DNA of 64,000 bases from Candidatus Hydrogenedentota bacterium (GTDB taxonomy: Bacteria > Hydrogenedentota > Hydrogenedentia > Hydrogenedentales > SLHB01): positions 372,001 through 436,000 of the forward strand of contig JAKPDK010000184.1 in NCBI GenBank assembly GCA_029552745.1, given 5' to 3'. A program made the translations under genes and the position numbers. The notes under the pieces were generated by a model. That model did no database searches. It worked only from the letters and a program-made list of their open reading frames with translations, and was not told where the DNA came from. This document shows, in pieces, positions 35,081 through 44,295 of the stretch. The first letter of the stretch is position 1, and the number at the start of each line of letters is the position of its first letter.

Positions 35081-35924
35081 TTGTGCCACTCTTGGGATTG
35101 TCACTGACGAGAGACGAAATCATCCAGACCTCCGTGCGGTACCCTTTCCCCAAAGGGACACTTGCAAGCACCGGCGCGAAAAAAGTTAGAAGCGCTTGAA
35201 AAAGCGAGTTACCGCGTCCAGGCCAACCGCACAAAAGAATTTTCCAGACCCATTTCCACAACCATATGGGAGAGTTTTGTCGTGTCTGAATGACAAAATC
35301 TGACCGAGCCGTACCGCGAATACTTTCGATGACAGACTCCGTGTCCGGTAAGCCAAAGCGCGCATGTTCGTCAAACCAGACAAGGGTTTGCCCCGAAAAA
35401 CGGAGATAGGCATGTTGGACAGCTTTTTCAGCTTCCTGAGCGCTTTCACCAGAAGGAAAGGCAAAACAAGCAAGCCCGTAACGGCTTACCATGTTGGCCA
35501 TTTCACGCAACGCGGCATCTCGTTCCGAGGCGGGGATGTGTTCCAACGTGTCCACACATACCACGGCGTCAAACGTCTCCGGCAAAAAAGGCAAATGCGC
35601 CGCCTCTGCGACAACCACGGACACATGAGGCAACGCGCGCAGAGAACTTACTTCCTCCATCGAGCAATTTACGGCGATTACGGGACCCGAATAAAAACGC
35701 GCCAACCCGCAAGCATTGGCGCCCACCTCAAGAACCCGCCGCGGAGTCCTCATGGTGCGTTTGAAAAAAGAAGACAACTCTCTGGCAATGGGCACATAAC
35801 GCATTGCCCAATCCGGGTATCCTCTCCCCTTCCGTTCCGCATAGCGACGCAAACATCGCCCGACATGATCAAACACGTTGCCGCACTCCGAGGAAAAAAG
35901 GCAATAGACGGTGTAGCGGTTCAC
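35073..35924 (-). CDS. Class I SAM-dependent methyltransferase
   Basis: 283 residues. Motif I is RRVLEVGANACGLARFY (about 62-78), with the next acidic position after VIAVN; motif II is FDAVVCVDTLEHIPASERDAAL and motif III is GLACFAFPSGE. This is the Methyltransf_11 pattern. The C-terminal part has a hydrophobic stretch (WVWKILLCGW...LFQALLTFFAPVLASV) that may attach it to the membrane. It overlaps the flippase upstream by 56 bases if GTG 35924 is the start; an internal GTG or Met would shorten the overlap, so the start is uncertain. Within the polysaccharide operon it probably methylates a sugar or lipid-linked intermediate. Confidence 0.8.
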   Translation of the reverse strand: MNRYTVYCLFSSECGNVFDHVGRCLRRYAERKGRGYPDWAMRYVPIARELSSFFKRTMRTPRRVLEVGANACGLARFYSGPVIAVNCSMEEVSSLRALPHVSVVVAEAAHLPFLPETFDAVVCVDTLEHIPASERDAALREMANMVSRYGLACFAFPSGESAQEAEKAVQHAYLRFSGQTLVWFDEHARFGLPDTESVIESIRGTARSDFVIQTRQNSPIWLWKWVWKILLCGWPGRGNSLFQALLTFFAPVLASVPLGKGYRTEVWMISSLVSDNPKSGTND

Positions 35925-37494
35925 CCGTCAACTCCGTGAAAAAATTCAAATCCCAATCATCAAAAAACCTACTGAGACGAAGGCAAATCCCATACAGTAT
36001 CGTGAAACAAACACAAGAACCCAACAAATAAAACAACAGGACGACCCTTCCCGAATCGGTATTCGCCCAAAACTCAATCCCGAGGGACACGCAACATGCC
36101 GGCACGACCGCTGCAACAGGCTTGACCAAGGCGAACTTCACCAAATGGGAAACGGGGAGATCCACCACCGGACGCAAGGCGTAAAAAAACCACGCGCAGG
36201 AAAGAAACATGGAAAGTGCCGTCGCTGCAGGAATGCCATAGAAGCCAAACACAAATACAAATAAAATTGTAAACACAATGTTGGTTGACATGGATATCAA
36301 TCCGGCAATCATCTGCAAATCCGGTCGCCCTTTGCCGAGGGCGATACTCACACCCGCCCCCGGCAAGATATTAGCGACGTATCCCAAAGCGATGATCCGT
36401 AGTACCCATGCCGCTGTGGTTACCCCTTCCATCTTTCCCAACCAAACCCTCATAATCAACCCAGCATTTGACGCCAAAAAAAGGGCCATCGGTATACTGA
36501 GCGCGGCGATGTATCGAGACGAGCGCAAATATAAGACCTTCAGACGATCGTTTTCCTCTCTTGCATCCAGGTCAGACACGGCAGGCACCAAGGCAGACAA
36601 CAGAAGAACAGGCACTTGACGAGCCACGTTCGCCCAACGTATTCCCAAATCGTAAAGGCCAACCAGCCCAAACTGTCTGAAAACAACGCCAGCGACAACT
36701 TTGTCGGTCTGAAACATAATCAAATTGGATAGTTTCGCTACTTGGGTTTTCCAACCATAGTCCACAAGACGCTTGAAGGTGTCCAGCCTGATATCTTGTA
36801 AACGGAGACGAAGACCAGGTAACAGATGAAAGGAGACCACAACGGTAGGAACCGCAAAGGCGATAAAACCGGCGGCTTCCGCGTAGAGCAGGGCACGGAC
36901 TCCGAACCCTGTCTCTAGCATACCAATGATGAATGCTGTCTTGACGAGAGAAGCGGCAAAAGCGATGCCGTTGGTTATGCCCATACGTTGTAATCCCGAC
37001 TGTATAGCGGTAAACGACGCCAAGCAATTGGACAAACACAGCAACACGAGACTGCCTCGCAGCAGAAACCGAAGATCTGCCAAGACCTGCGGGTGGGTCC
37101 ACTCCCCGGCGCGTTCGGGATGCAAACGACTTAACCACTGCACCATCTGGTCTATGGAAAACCAACCGACTGCGATGAGAAAAAAACCTACCACCGCATA
37201 GAAAGAGAGACCGGTTGATATTACGTGCGCCATCTCATCTTGTTCGTTACGGGCGTGGTGATGGGCAATGTACTTCGCGTAGGAGCCGGTAATGCCGAGA
37301 TCTAAAAGCCCGACATAACCTACAAAAGAGGATAAGAACGCCCATAATCCCCAAGCGTTCACCCCAACCCTATGCACAATGTAGGGCGTCAGTACCAATG
37401 CCAGTATGGCTTCCCAGGTACGCCCCGCCGCATTAAAGAGAGTGTTTCGTGTTATGGTGCGGCGCACCTGGACCTGCGACGAACTAGAACACAT
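35869..37494 (-). CDS. Polysaccharide flippase, Wzx/MOP family
   Basis: 541 residues with 12-14 predicted membrane helices and the opening RNTLFNAAGRTWEAILALVLTPYIVHRVGVNAWGLWAF, typical of MOP-superfamily oligosaccharide flippases (Wzx/RfbX). It is inferred to move lipid-linked sugar repeat units across the inner membrane. It starts at ATG 37494, overlapping the end of the upstream membrane glycosyltransferase gene by 11 bases. Partners in the operon are two GT-C-like proteins and a methyltransferase. No Wzy or Wzz is in the window, so the export route is incomplete here. Confidence 0.85.
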   Translation of the reverse strand: MCSSSSQVQVRRTITRNTLFNAAGRTWEAILALVLTPYIVHRVGVNAWGLWAFLSSFVGYVGLLDLGITGSYAKYIAHHHARNEQDEMAHVISTGLSFYAVVGFFLIAVGWFSIDQMVQWLSRLHPERAGEWTHPQVLADLRFLLRGSLVLLCLSNCLASFTAIQSGLQRMGITNGIAFAASLVKTAFIIGMLETGFGVRALLYAEAAGFIAFAVPTVVVSFHLLPGLRLRLQDIRLDTFKRLVDYGWKTQVAKLSNLIMFQTDKVVAGVVFRQFGLVGLYDLGIRWANVARQVPVLLLSALVPAVSDLDAREENDRLKVLYLRSSRYIAALSIPMALFLASNAGLIMRVWLGKMEGVTTAAWVLRIIALGYVANILPGAGVSIALGKGRPDLQMIAGLISMSTNIVFTILFVFVFGFYGIPAATALSMFLSCAWFFYALRPVVDLPVSHLVKFALVKPVAAVVPACCVSLGIEFWANTDSGRVVLLFYLLGSCVCFTILYGICLRLSRFFDDWDLNFFTELTGEPLHRLLPFFLGVRQRV

Positions 37495-39295
37495 CTCGAA
37501 CCTCGCGAAAATCCACGCGTTCAGTCCCTACACCCCGAACACGCGGAAGCTCCAATCGTTTTATTAAAGGAAACGCCTGAGGCGAACTTTCCCATGTTTG
37601 GAACAATTGGAGTAGTCCCGTCTCGCGAAATCCCGGACTCTCTTCCAGATAAGCCTGCGGCAACATCACGTAACGGATGTTCCTGGAGCGTAACCAAGCC
37701 ACCTGTTCCTCTAACGACATACCGATTAATACCTTGATGCTCTCAGGGTTTTGATAAGAGCAACCGCGATAATAATAACTTCTTGGGTCGAGCAACAATA
37801 GGCACCCGTCACGCGGCAAGTGCTCGTTTGCCCATGCAAACGCATCATAGCGCTCCACCCGCCTTTTCAAAAACTCCTCGCGTGGTTCAAGACCTGTCGC
37901 CGCGGGGATACGAAAATGGACGGCTCCAATCGCAAGCGCCATACCGAATAGATAAGAGAAATAAAGCACACCATGAATAAGTCGTCTCATGGAAATAAGA
38001 CGAGTCGCACCCACTGCCGCGACTACCATCATCGGAGCAAAGAAGGGGAGCATATATCTTGCCTGTTGCTGAAAAAAGTAAAATGCCCCCACCCCCACCG
38101 CAGAAAACAATGCCAAGTATCGCGCAGCAAGCCCGCCCAGTCCAATTCCGGGAATACCTAGCGCGAGAACTACCCCCCCGGGCGAACGTTGCCAGCCGTC
38201 AAATCTCTCCGGATACATGATAATCGTCCACGGAAAAGTGATGAATCCCCAAAACCCACGAGAGCGTATGGATTCGTGTTTTCCCAAGGCGGTGATATCA
38301 GCATCCGGCAACGTGGAAACGGGGCTGGACATAAAGAAAGGATAAAACGGCGCGTGAACCGTCAATGTACTCCGCAGCAGCCAGGGAAATGCACTCAAGA
38401 AAACCAATGTTCCAAACAAAAAAACCGTTTGGAAGCGTGAGGACATCGGCTGCGATACTCCAAAACTCCCCAAGGTCAACAACAACGCCACAAGATAGCC
38501 GGTGTGCCGTATCCCACAACTGCTGCCCGCCAATAGTGCGGAAACAAAAAGCCAGGCGAGGTTCTTTTGTGACACATAAGAGGCAAAAGCCGCCAGCGCC
38601 GCCAGCGTGTAGGCCGTGAACGCCAAATCAAGAGAAGCAGTTCCTGCCTGATCGATGAATACGGGCGCGGTGGCAAACACGGCGGCGGCAATCAGTCCCT
38701 CCTTTCGCCCGTAGAGTCTCTTTCCAAGCAAGTAGGCGCTTCCGCAGGCAAGTGACGAAAAAATCCAACCCAGAATTTGAGCGCCGCGTTCCCCACCGCC
38801 CTGAAACGCCACCGTGAACAACACATGCAGTAAATGCGGATAAGCCGAATAGGCGTTCCCTTCATAAACAAAAAAACGCCCCTCGCGAACATAGGTGGCA
38901 GGCAGGGCAAGATGCGCCACACAGGCATCCCAGGCCGTGGCTGGCGCCAGCGCCGTAAAAATTGTCAACAGAAGAACCAAACCGACCGTCGCAGCGCTGA
39001 ACTTTTCCAATCCAGACCAAGCAGGTTGCTGTTCAGGACGGACCTGAAGACGTGAGAAAACGTACCTTTTCTGCAAGACCATCCCTACTACAAGAGAGCC
39101 TACAAGGAGGGCAACTAGAACTAAGGAGGTCCAACGTAACGAATAAGAACCTATCAGAACCAGAGGCGCCGCACAGATGGCGAGTCCTACGAGAAGAGAT
39201 ATCACAACCCTTTCGACACGGTCTTCAAAGGAAACGCCCAAGGTCAACGAGCGTCCCAAAACAGCGCTGGTCAGTAGGAGCAATATGAATGACAT
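37484..39295 (-). CDS. GT-C membrane glycosyltransferase (GT39/ArnT-like)
   Basis: 603 residues with about 12 membrane helices and a periplasmic C-terminal domain. The first large loop has APATAWDACVAHLALPATYVREGRFFVYEG, the W/F-D-A-x3-H-L pattern seen in GT-C enzymes that use polyprenyl-phosphate sugars. Later segments match the ArnT/PMT plan (GAQILGWIFSSLACGSAYLLGKRLYGRKEGLIAAAVFATAP). The C-terminus has EQVAWLRSRNIRYVMLPQAYLE, similar in place to the soluble tail of the operon's last gene. It is the first gene of the polysaccharide operon. The 160 bases upstream hold no gene and no clear promoter was picked out. Confidence 0.75.
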   Translation of the reverse strand: MSFILLLLTSAVLGRSLTLGVSFEDRVERVVISLLVGLAICAAPLVLIGSYSLRWTSLVLVALLVGSLVVGMVLQKRYVFSRLQVRPEQQPAWSGLEKFSAATVGLVLLLTIFTALAPATAWDACVAHLALPATYVREGRFFVYEGNAYSAYPHLLHVLFTVAFQGGGERGAQILGWIFSSLACGSAYLLGKRLYGRKEGLIAAAVFATAPVFIDQAGTASLDLAFTAYTLAALAAFASYVSQKNLAWLFVSALLAGSSCGIRHTGYLVALLLTLGSFGVSQPMSSRFQTVFLFGTLVFLSAFPWLLRSTLTVHAPFYPFFMSSPVSTLPDADITALGKHESIRSRGFWGFITFPWTIIMYPERFDGWQRSPGGVVLALGIPGIGLGGLAARYLALFSAVGVGAFYFFQQQARYMLPFFAPMMVVAAVGATRLISMRRLIHGVLYFSYLFGMALAIGAVHFRIPAATGLEPREEFLKRRVERYDAFAWANEHLPRDGCLLLLDPRSYYYRGCSYQNPESIKVLIGMSLEEQVAWLRSRNIRYVMLPQAYLEESPGFRETGLLQLFQTWESSPQAFPLIKRLELPRVRGVGTERVDFREVRDVF

Positions 39296-39457
39296 CGCAT
39301 ACCTGCATTCATTTCGGGTGTTGGGCTTGTGTAGCTCGAAGTACTATATTCCCGGAAACTAAACAAAATGTGCACAGACTCATTCGGGTTTCCTTCCGAC
39401 GAACAGAAAAAGACAATGACTTCTCTTGCTGTAAGCAAAAAAGGGCTCCTGTGCTCT

Positions 39458-39970
39458 CTATACGGGGCGCACAGCGGACATCCCATAATGCGAATCTATG
39501 GTATACAACCGACGTAAGGCGGCGTCGGCATTAACATGTGCGGCAACCACCTGACCCACAAAGATGGCGTGGTCTCCGGTAGTCAACTCGGCTTTCAGGA
39601 TACACTCTAAGTTGACGACCGCATCCTCCAAAAGCACCGAGTCGATCATTTTGGCTTGTTGGATCTTGGTTTTCATTGCTGCAAGTTTGTCGAGCTCTCT
39701 CCCCGACTTCGTCCCGAAAAAGAGGGTCTCTTCTTTCATGTGTTCCGAAGGAAAACTCACAACAAAGCAGCCGGAGCCCCTTATAGCACCGTAAGAGTGG
39801 CGGGCAAACGCAACCGAAATGGCAACCATAGGGGGTTCATGGGAGGTCGGCATAAACCAGCCCAATGTGATCGGGTTATATTTCCCTTGTGAATCACGCG
39901 AAATGGCAATGACGATCGGCTCAGGGTATTTCCGACGCATTGCCTCGCCATAAGAGACTTCCCGTTGCAT
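39458..39970 (-). CDS. Flavin reductase-like, FMN-binding split-barrel protein
   Basis: 170 residues of the flavin reductase/flavoredoxin family. The split-barrel segments are PIVIAISRDSQGKYNPITLGWFMPTSHEPPMVAISV, FVVSFPSEHMKEETLFFGTKSGRELDKL and HAIFVGQVVAAHVN. It probably binds FMN and reduces it with NAD(P)H or acts as a flavin electron carrier. A strong AGGAG lies 8-9 bases before the ATG. It is a single gene on the minus strand between the polysaccharide operon and the HDOD gene; its substrate is unknown. Confidence 0.85.
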   Translation of the reverse strand: MQREVSYGEAMRRKYPEPIVIAISRDSQGKYNPITLGWFMPTSHEPPMVAISVAFARHSYGAIRGSGCFVVSFPSEHMKEETLFFGTKSGRELDKLAAMKTKIQQAKMIDSVLLEDAVVNLECILKAELTTGDHAIFVGQVVAAHVNADAALRRLYTIDSHYGMSAVRPV

Positions 39971-40011
39971 ACTGCAGCTCCTTCCTGCCAGAAACGAATC
40001 AGTATCCCTTT

Positions 40012-41430
40012 TTATAAAAGAGCATCCCGTAGAGAATCGTCTCGCCGGGAAAGAAAGTCCGCAATCATAGCTTCCCCCGCTTCTGCATCGATTTGAAGCA
40101 CTTCCAAAGAAGACTTATGTTGTTCGAGCAGATACCGGCTTTCCTCCAGATTGGCACCCGAGGACCTCGCCAATCCATCTGCCAAAGCAACAACGGCAAC
40201 GATCTCTTTGTGGGAATCTGCCCTTTCGGGCTGGTGGTGAAACCGTATCGCCTGGGCAATTTCTTCGGGAAGTTCCCAGTGCAGGGCTAACATGTACCCC
40301 GCCTCGGGATGTGAAATACCAATCAGTCGTTCTTCGGTAGCCAAAAGTTCCTCATCGGATACACGCAGATCAATCCGTTTGGACAAATGGGGTAGAGTTT
40401 CCGCAAATGCCACTCGCCCCAAATCGTGCAACAGTCCGCCCACAAAAGCACCCGGCATGTTGCGTATGTTCGCTACCTTCAACACGAATCGCGTTGCCGC
40501 AGCGCAGCACAAGGCCTCAAGCCAAAACCGTTTATAGTCCAAATGCCTAGACTTTTCCAATAAGTTCAATACAGCTACCGACAACACAATCGAATAGGTT
40601 TCCCGAAGGCCAAGGAGAGTCACCGCCAACGTCACGTCCTGCACCTGTCTTGGAAATCCGTATGCAGCGGAGTTCGCAACGCTCAACACTTTTGCTGCCA
40701 CCGGCGGATCCATAATGATGACATCCGATACGTCGCGAATCGAACTCTTCGGGTTGTTCATGGCTTGACGTACCCTTGCCACTGTCTCCGGAAGCGCAGG
40801 GAAAGCATCAATTTCCTGTAAAAGACGAGCAACTAAAGAAAAACGAAGAGGAGCGGCAAGCCCTTGCAAGTCGCTTTCCGTCACAGGCGGTAGCGGTTCC
40901 GCTCCAGAATAATATCGCGCTATGGCAGCCCGAAGATCTTCTTCCAGGCACAAAAGCGGTGTAAGGCGCAAGCCTACACAACGTTCCAGTTCTTTCAATT
41001 GGTGTTCTTCGAGCAAACGCCCCATTCCGAGAATCAACTCATCCCCTTTCCGAGCTATTGGGAACACCTGATATTTTTCTGCAACCTCGCGAGGAACACG
41101 CCGTACTAACTCGGGGTCAACTTCGCACTGAGATAAGTCAAGAGTATGAATTCCGGGAAGACCCGCCAAAAAACGCAGAAAATCATCCACGGTGATGCAC
41201 CCCAAGGAAATCAGAATGCGCACCGTGTCTCCGCCATGTTCCGCCTGCACACGGAGAGCATAGTCCAAATCCTCTTTTTCGATGAGACCGGCTTCAACCA
41301 ACAATTCTCCGATGCGTCGTTCGGCAAGCTTTTCAATCTGTTCTAGATGATCCTTACCGGTCTTCATCGTGCGTTTTCGCGGCAAATCGCCTTCCGGTAG
41401 CTCTGGCGAGGACCGCCGATCATGAATCAT
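40012..41430 (-). CDS. MshEN-HDOD signalling protein
   Basis: 472 residues. An N-terminal MshEN (T2SSE_N) domain (about 35-165) includes RIGELLVEAGLIEKEDLDYALRVQ, a good match to the RLG...LxxxGLI...LxxxLxxQ c-di-GMP-binding motif; the second half-motif is degenerate (no RLG). A C-terminal HDOD domain (about 205-430) follows: FPALPETVARVRQAMNNPKSSIRDVSDVI, GLLHDLGRVAF and HPEAGYMLALHWELPEEIAQAIRFHHQPE. HD/HH residues are kept although most HDOD proteins lack hydrolase activity. Probably a c-di-GMP-responsive adaptor. The start may be ATG 41430, which has a ribosome site (AGGAG) rather far away, or the Met at residue 22. Confidence 0.85.
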   Translation of the reverse strand: MIHDRRSSPELPEGDLPRKRTMKTGKDHLEQIEKLAERRIGELLVEAGLIEKEDLDYALRVQAEHGGDTVRILISLGCITVDDFLRFLAGLPGIHTLDLSQCEVDPELVRRVPREVAEKYQVFPIARKGDELILGMGRLLEEHQLKELERCVGLRLTPLLCLEEDLRAAIARYYSGAEPLPPVTESDLQGLAAPLRFSLVARLLQEIDAFPALPETVARVRQAMNNPKSSIRDVSDVIIMDPPVAAKVLSVANSAAYGFPRQVQDVTLAVTLLGLRETYSIVLSVAVLNLLEKSRHLDYKRFWLEALCCAAATRFVLKVANIRNMPGAFVGGLLHDLGRVAFAETLPHLSKRIDLRVSDEELLATEERLIGISHPEAGYMLALHWELPEEIAQAIRFHHQPERADSHKEIVAVVALADGLARSSGANLEESRYLLEQHKSSLEVLQIDAEAGEAMIADFLSRRDDSLRDALL

Positions 41431-41539
41431 TTTCGTACCCCACTCCTTTTAGAAATGGAATCGCACCACCTAACGCCAAGACAGCAATTGTGTGATTCCT
41501 TCAAAAAGGTTTTCTTTCAAAATTCTACCAATAGAGAGA

Positions 41540-42424
41540 CTATCCTTCTAAACAGTTTACCCCCACAAGGGTTGGACATACTACCGATGTATTAATATCA
41601 GAAAACATATGCGCCGCTTTTTCAGCCTCTTCGCGAGACCGGAATACCCCGAACATAGTTGGGCCACTCCCGCTCATGCCGGCTGCGATACTGCCCGCAC
41701 GCAGTAATCGCTCTTTAATGGATGCCAACTCCGGGTGTTTCGAAAAAACGACATACTCAAGTCTGTTAAACATCGCACCGGCAAAATCTCCGTCTTCCAA
41801 ACGCCGGCGTGCTTTCCGGAAGGAACACGTCCAGCCGGCAAAGGGGATTTCCCCAGAGGGACGCAACAAAGGACTGGTGAAAACGTCACGGGTACTCACA
41901 TGGAGATTCGGGTGCACGAGTAAATACCAAACAGCCACTGGCGAGTGCATCGCATGAAGGTCCTGCCCGCGCAGCCTTCCTGCTTTTGTGCCACCTACCA
42001 AACAAAAGGGCACATCGGAACCCAACTCCAGACCTAGCGTTGTCAGACGATACAAAGTAAGTTTCAGATCCCAAAGTTGATTCAGCGCAACTAAAGTCGC
42101 TGCAGCGTCCGCGGAGCCCCCAGCGAGGCCAGCGGCAATCGGGATGCGTTTTGACAGACGGATATGCACCCCCTGTGACACTCCAAAACGCGTCTGCAAT
42201 AATTGCGCGGCTCGTACCACAAGATTGGATGCATCTCCGGCGAGGTCTTCGTTATCGCATTCCAAAGTAATCTTTTCCGGTTGGGGAAAGAACTCAAGCC
42301 GATCACCTAACGACACCGACTGAAATATCGTTTCAAGATTGTGGTAGCCGTCCCGCCGCTTGTTGAGCACTTCTAAATAAAGGTTAATCTTGGCATAAGC
42401 AAGATAAACGGGCAAACTCGTCAT
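41540..42424 (-). CDS. ispE: 4-diphosphocytidyl-2-C-methyl-D-erythritol kinase IspE
   Basis: GHMP kinase of the MEP isoprenoid pathway. YAKINLYLEVLNKRRDGYHNLETIFQSV is the signature N-terminus, PIAAGLAGGSADAAATLVALNQLW the ATP loop, LGLELGSDVPFCL the third block and AAGMSGSGPTMFGVF the C-terminal GHMP motif. 294 residues. The start is ATG 42424 with GAGGAG 7 bases upstream; the frame extends to 42544 but that part overlaps the upstream gene. It lies 16 bases after the UbiB-like gene and likely forms an operon with it. Supplies precursors for UppS. Confidence 0.94.
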   Translation of the reverse strand: MTSLPVYLAYAKINLYLEVLNKRRDGYHNLETIFQSVSLGDRLEFFPQPEKITLECDNEDLAGDASNLVVRAAQLLQTRFGVSQGVHIRLSKRIPIAAGLAGGSADAAATLVALNQLWDLKLTLYRLTTLGLELGSDVPFCLVGGTKAGRLRGQDLHAMHSPVAVWYLLVHPNLHVSTRDVFTSPLLRPSGEIPFAGWTCSFRKARRRLEDGDFAGAMFNRLEYVVFSKHPELASIKERLLRAGSIAAGMSGSGPTMFGVFRSREEAEKAAHMFSDINTSVVCPTLVGVNCLEG

Positions 42425-42440
42425 AACTCCTCTAGCAGAT

Positions 42441-44120
42441 TCAGTAGTTCCTGGAACGCAAGATCGATACCAATAAACCAAAACCAAAAATGGCGGCAAT
42501 CGAGTAGCCAGCAAGTCCCAAAGTTGGTGCTTTATCAGCGGCAATCAGGAGACTCGACCCCACAATGATCGCCCCTGTTATTACACCGAAGGTAACGCGG
42601 TTGCTTGCTCGGTCGGTCACTGCAGCCACCTGGTTCAATTTCTCATGGTCCAAATGAATCCGTAACCGACCTTGACGAGCTTGTGTCAAGAGATCGTGTA
42701 TTTCTTGAGGAATATTCTTACCCAGGCGCAAGAGACGCAGAAGGTCCCGTCGGACACCCCGCGCGATTTCGATTGGTGCGTATCGGTCCGTCAAAACCTT
42801 TTCCACATAGGGGCGAATGACAGGAACCATGTCAAGATTAGGGTCAAGAAGGTGTCCGGTGGATTCAATCGTCGCCAAAGCCTTCAGGAGAAGACTGAAA
42901 CGCGGCGCCAACTGAAGGCGATGTTTCCGTAGAATCTCGGTGATACGTTCAATGGCTTTGCCTACCAAGCCGCCGGATAGAACCTCACCTGCTTCAAATA
43001 CCACATAGTCCGCCACGTCACGTTCGAGCGCAATGGTGCGGTCTAAATCGCCATTTGTAGTGAAAAGTAATACGGCATCGACACACGCTTGCATATCTTC
43101 ATTTATAACAGCCCAGAGCAGATCGGCAATCGCGTATACGTCGCCTTGTTCCAGGTAACCGACCATACCGTAGTCCAAAAACGCCACCTGGTTGTTTTTC
43201 GTAACAAGGATATTGCCTGGGTGAGGATCAGCATGAAACAGACGATGTTCAAAAACCTGACGACACAATATCTCACAACCGCGCGCAGCAATTATTCGCG
43301 GGTCACAACCGCGTTCGGGGAACTGATCCACGGCATCCACTCGAATCCCGTCGATCCAGTCCATCACCAACACGGTGCTGGAACAGACCTCGTGATACAC
43401 GTGGGGTACGAACACGGTGTCCACGGATTGGTAATTCCTGCGGAAACGGTCAATCACACGCGCTTCGATGTTGAAGTCCAACTCGCGTCGTATCGCACGT
43501 TCAAATTCATCCACCATCCCAACAGGGTCCATCCACGCTACTTCTTCCAGGTGGTCCCGCGCCCATTCGGCAATGGTGTGGAGCAAACTCAGATCTTGCT
43601 CGATGACGTGTCGGACATGAGGTCGCTGTACCTTAACGGCGACCACTTCTCCTGTCTTCAATGTTGCACGGTAGACCTGGCTCAGAGACGCGGCTGCAAC
43701 GGGTTGAGGGTCAAATACAGCAAAAACCTCTTCCAGTCGCCGACCGAGCGATTCCTCAATTGCGGGTCGAATCAGTTCAAACGGGAGAGCTGCCACGCGG
43801 TCTTGAAGGCGCTCCAACTCTTTGCACAGATTGATGTCGATCAGGTCAGGGCGCGTGCTCAGGATCTGTCCCGCTTTTACAAACGTTGGTCCCAATTCCA
43901 TCAACGCGGAACGAAAACGAGAAGCGAAGGTGTGCGGTTCCCCTGGAGGAGTCTCGAGTAAACGCAACCGACGCAATACGTACGCCGGTACCCCCTCATA
44001 AAGCCCCAACCGTTGCAGAAGATCGGCAAAACCGTGTTTCCCAAAGACACGGATCACTTCGGCCAAACGGACCGCATTGCCCACACGCTTTCGAAGGGAA
44101 TGGTGTGTCACCTTTTCCAT
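42441..44120 (-). CDS. UbiB/AarF/ABC1-type protein kinase-like ATPase
   Basis: 559 residues. It carries the UadD/ABC1 hallmarks: LGPTFVKAGQILSTRPDLI (KxGQ, K82), the Ala-rich nucleotide loop AAASLSQVYRA, the catalytic Lys in VAVKVQRP, HADPHPGNILV and FLDYGMVG. Two C-terminal membrane helices (VTFGVITGAIIVGSSLLIAAD, LGLAGYSIAAIFGFGLLVSIL) anchor it. In E. coli UbiB supports ubiquinone synthesis; in other lineages the role is in isoprenoid quinone or lipid metabolism. Being next to ispE hints at isoprenoid metabolism. No other ubi genes are here. Confidence 0.9.
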   Translation of the reverse strand: MEKVTHHSLRKRVGNAVRLAEVIRVFGKHGFADLLQRLGLYEGVPAYVLRRLRLLETPPGEPHTFASRFRSALMELGPTFVKAGQILSTRPDLIDINLCKELERLQDRVAALPFELIRPAIEESLGRRLEEVFAVFDPQPVAAASLSQVYRATLKTGEVVAVKVQRPHVRHVIEQDLSLLHTIAEWARDHLEEVAWMDPVGMVDEFERAIRRELDFNIEARVIDRFRRNYQSVDTVFVPHVYHEVCSSTVLVMDWIDGIRVDAVDQFPERGCDPRIIAARGCEILCRQVFEHRLFHADPHPGNILVTKNNQVAFLDYGMVGYLEQGDVYAIADLLWAVINEDMQACVDAVLLFTTNGDLDRTIALERDVADYVVFEAGEVLSGGLVGKAIERITEILRKHRLQLAPRFSLLLKALATIESTGHLLDPNLDMVPVIRPYVEKVLTDRYAPIEIARGVRRDLLRLLRLGKNIPQEIHDLLTQARQGRLRIHLDHEKLNQVAAVTDRASNRVTFGVITGAIIVGSSLLIAADKAPTLGLAGYSIAAIFGFGLLVSILRSRNY

Positions 44121-44295
44121 CCCGTTACGAAAAAATACACCTTAACGACAAGTCAAAAACCAAACCCTCAATTTCCTCTCGGGGATCCTATCGCACCCAC
44201 GTCTCGGCTTCAACCACAGAAACCGTTTTCTTTAGGATAGGCGAAACCCTAGACTTGTTCGTGAAGGGCTCAATACTTAACTGATTTTGTGCCAA

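Noticed and set aside
43089-43961. 290-codon open frame antisense to the UbiB-like gene
   Set aside because: It is long only because of codon bias of the real gene on the other strand; no motif is recognisable.
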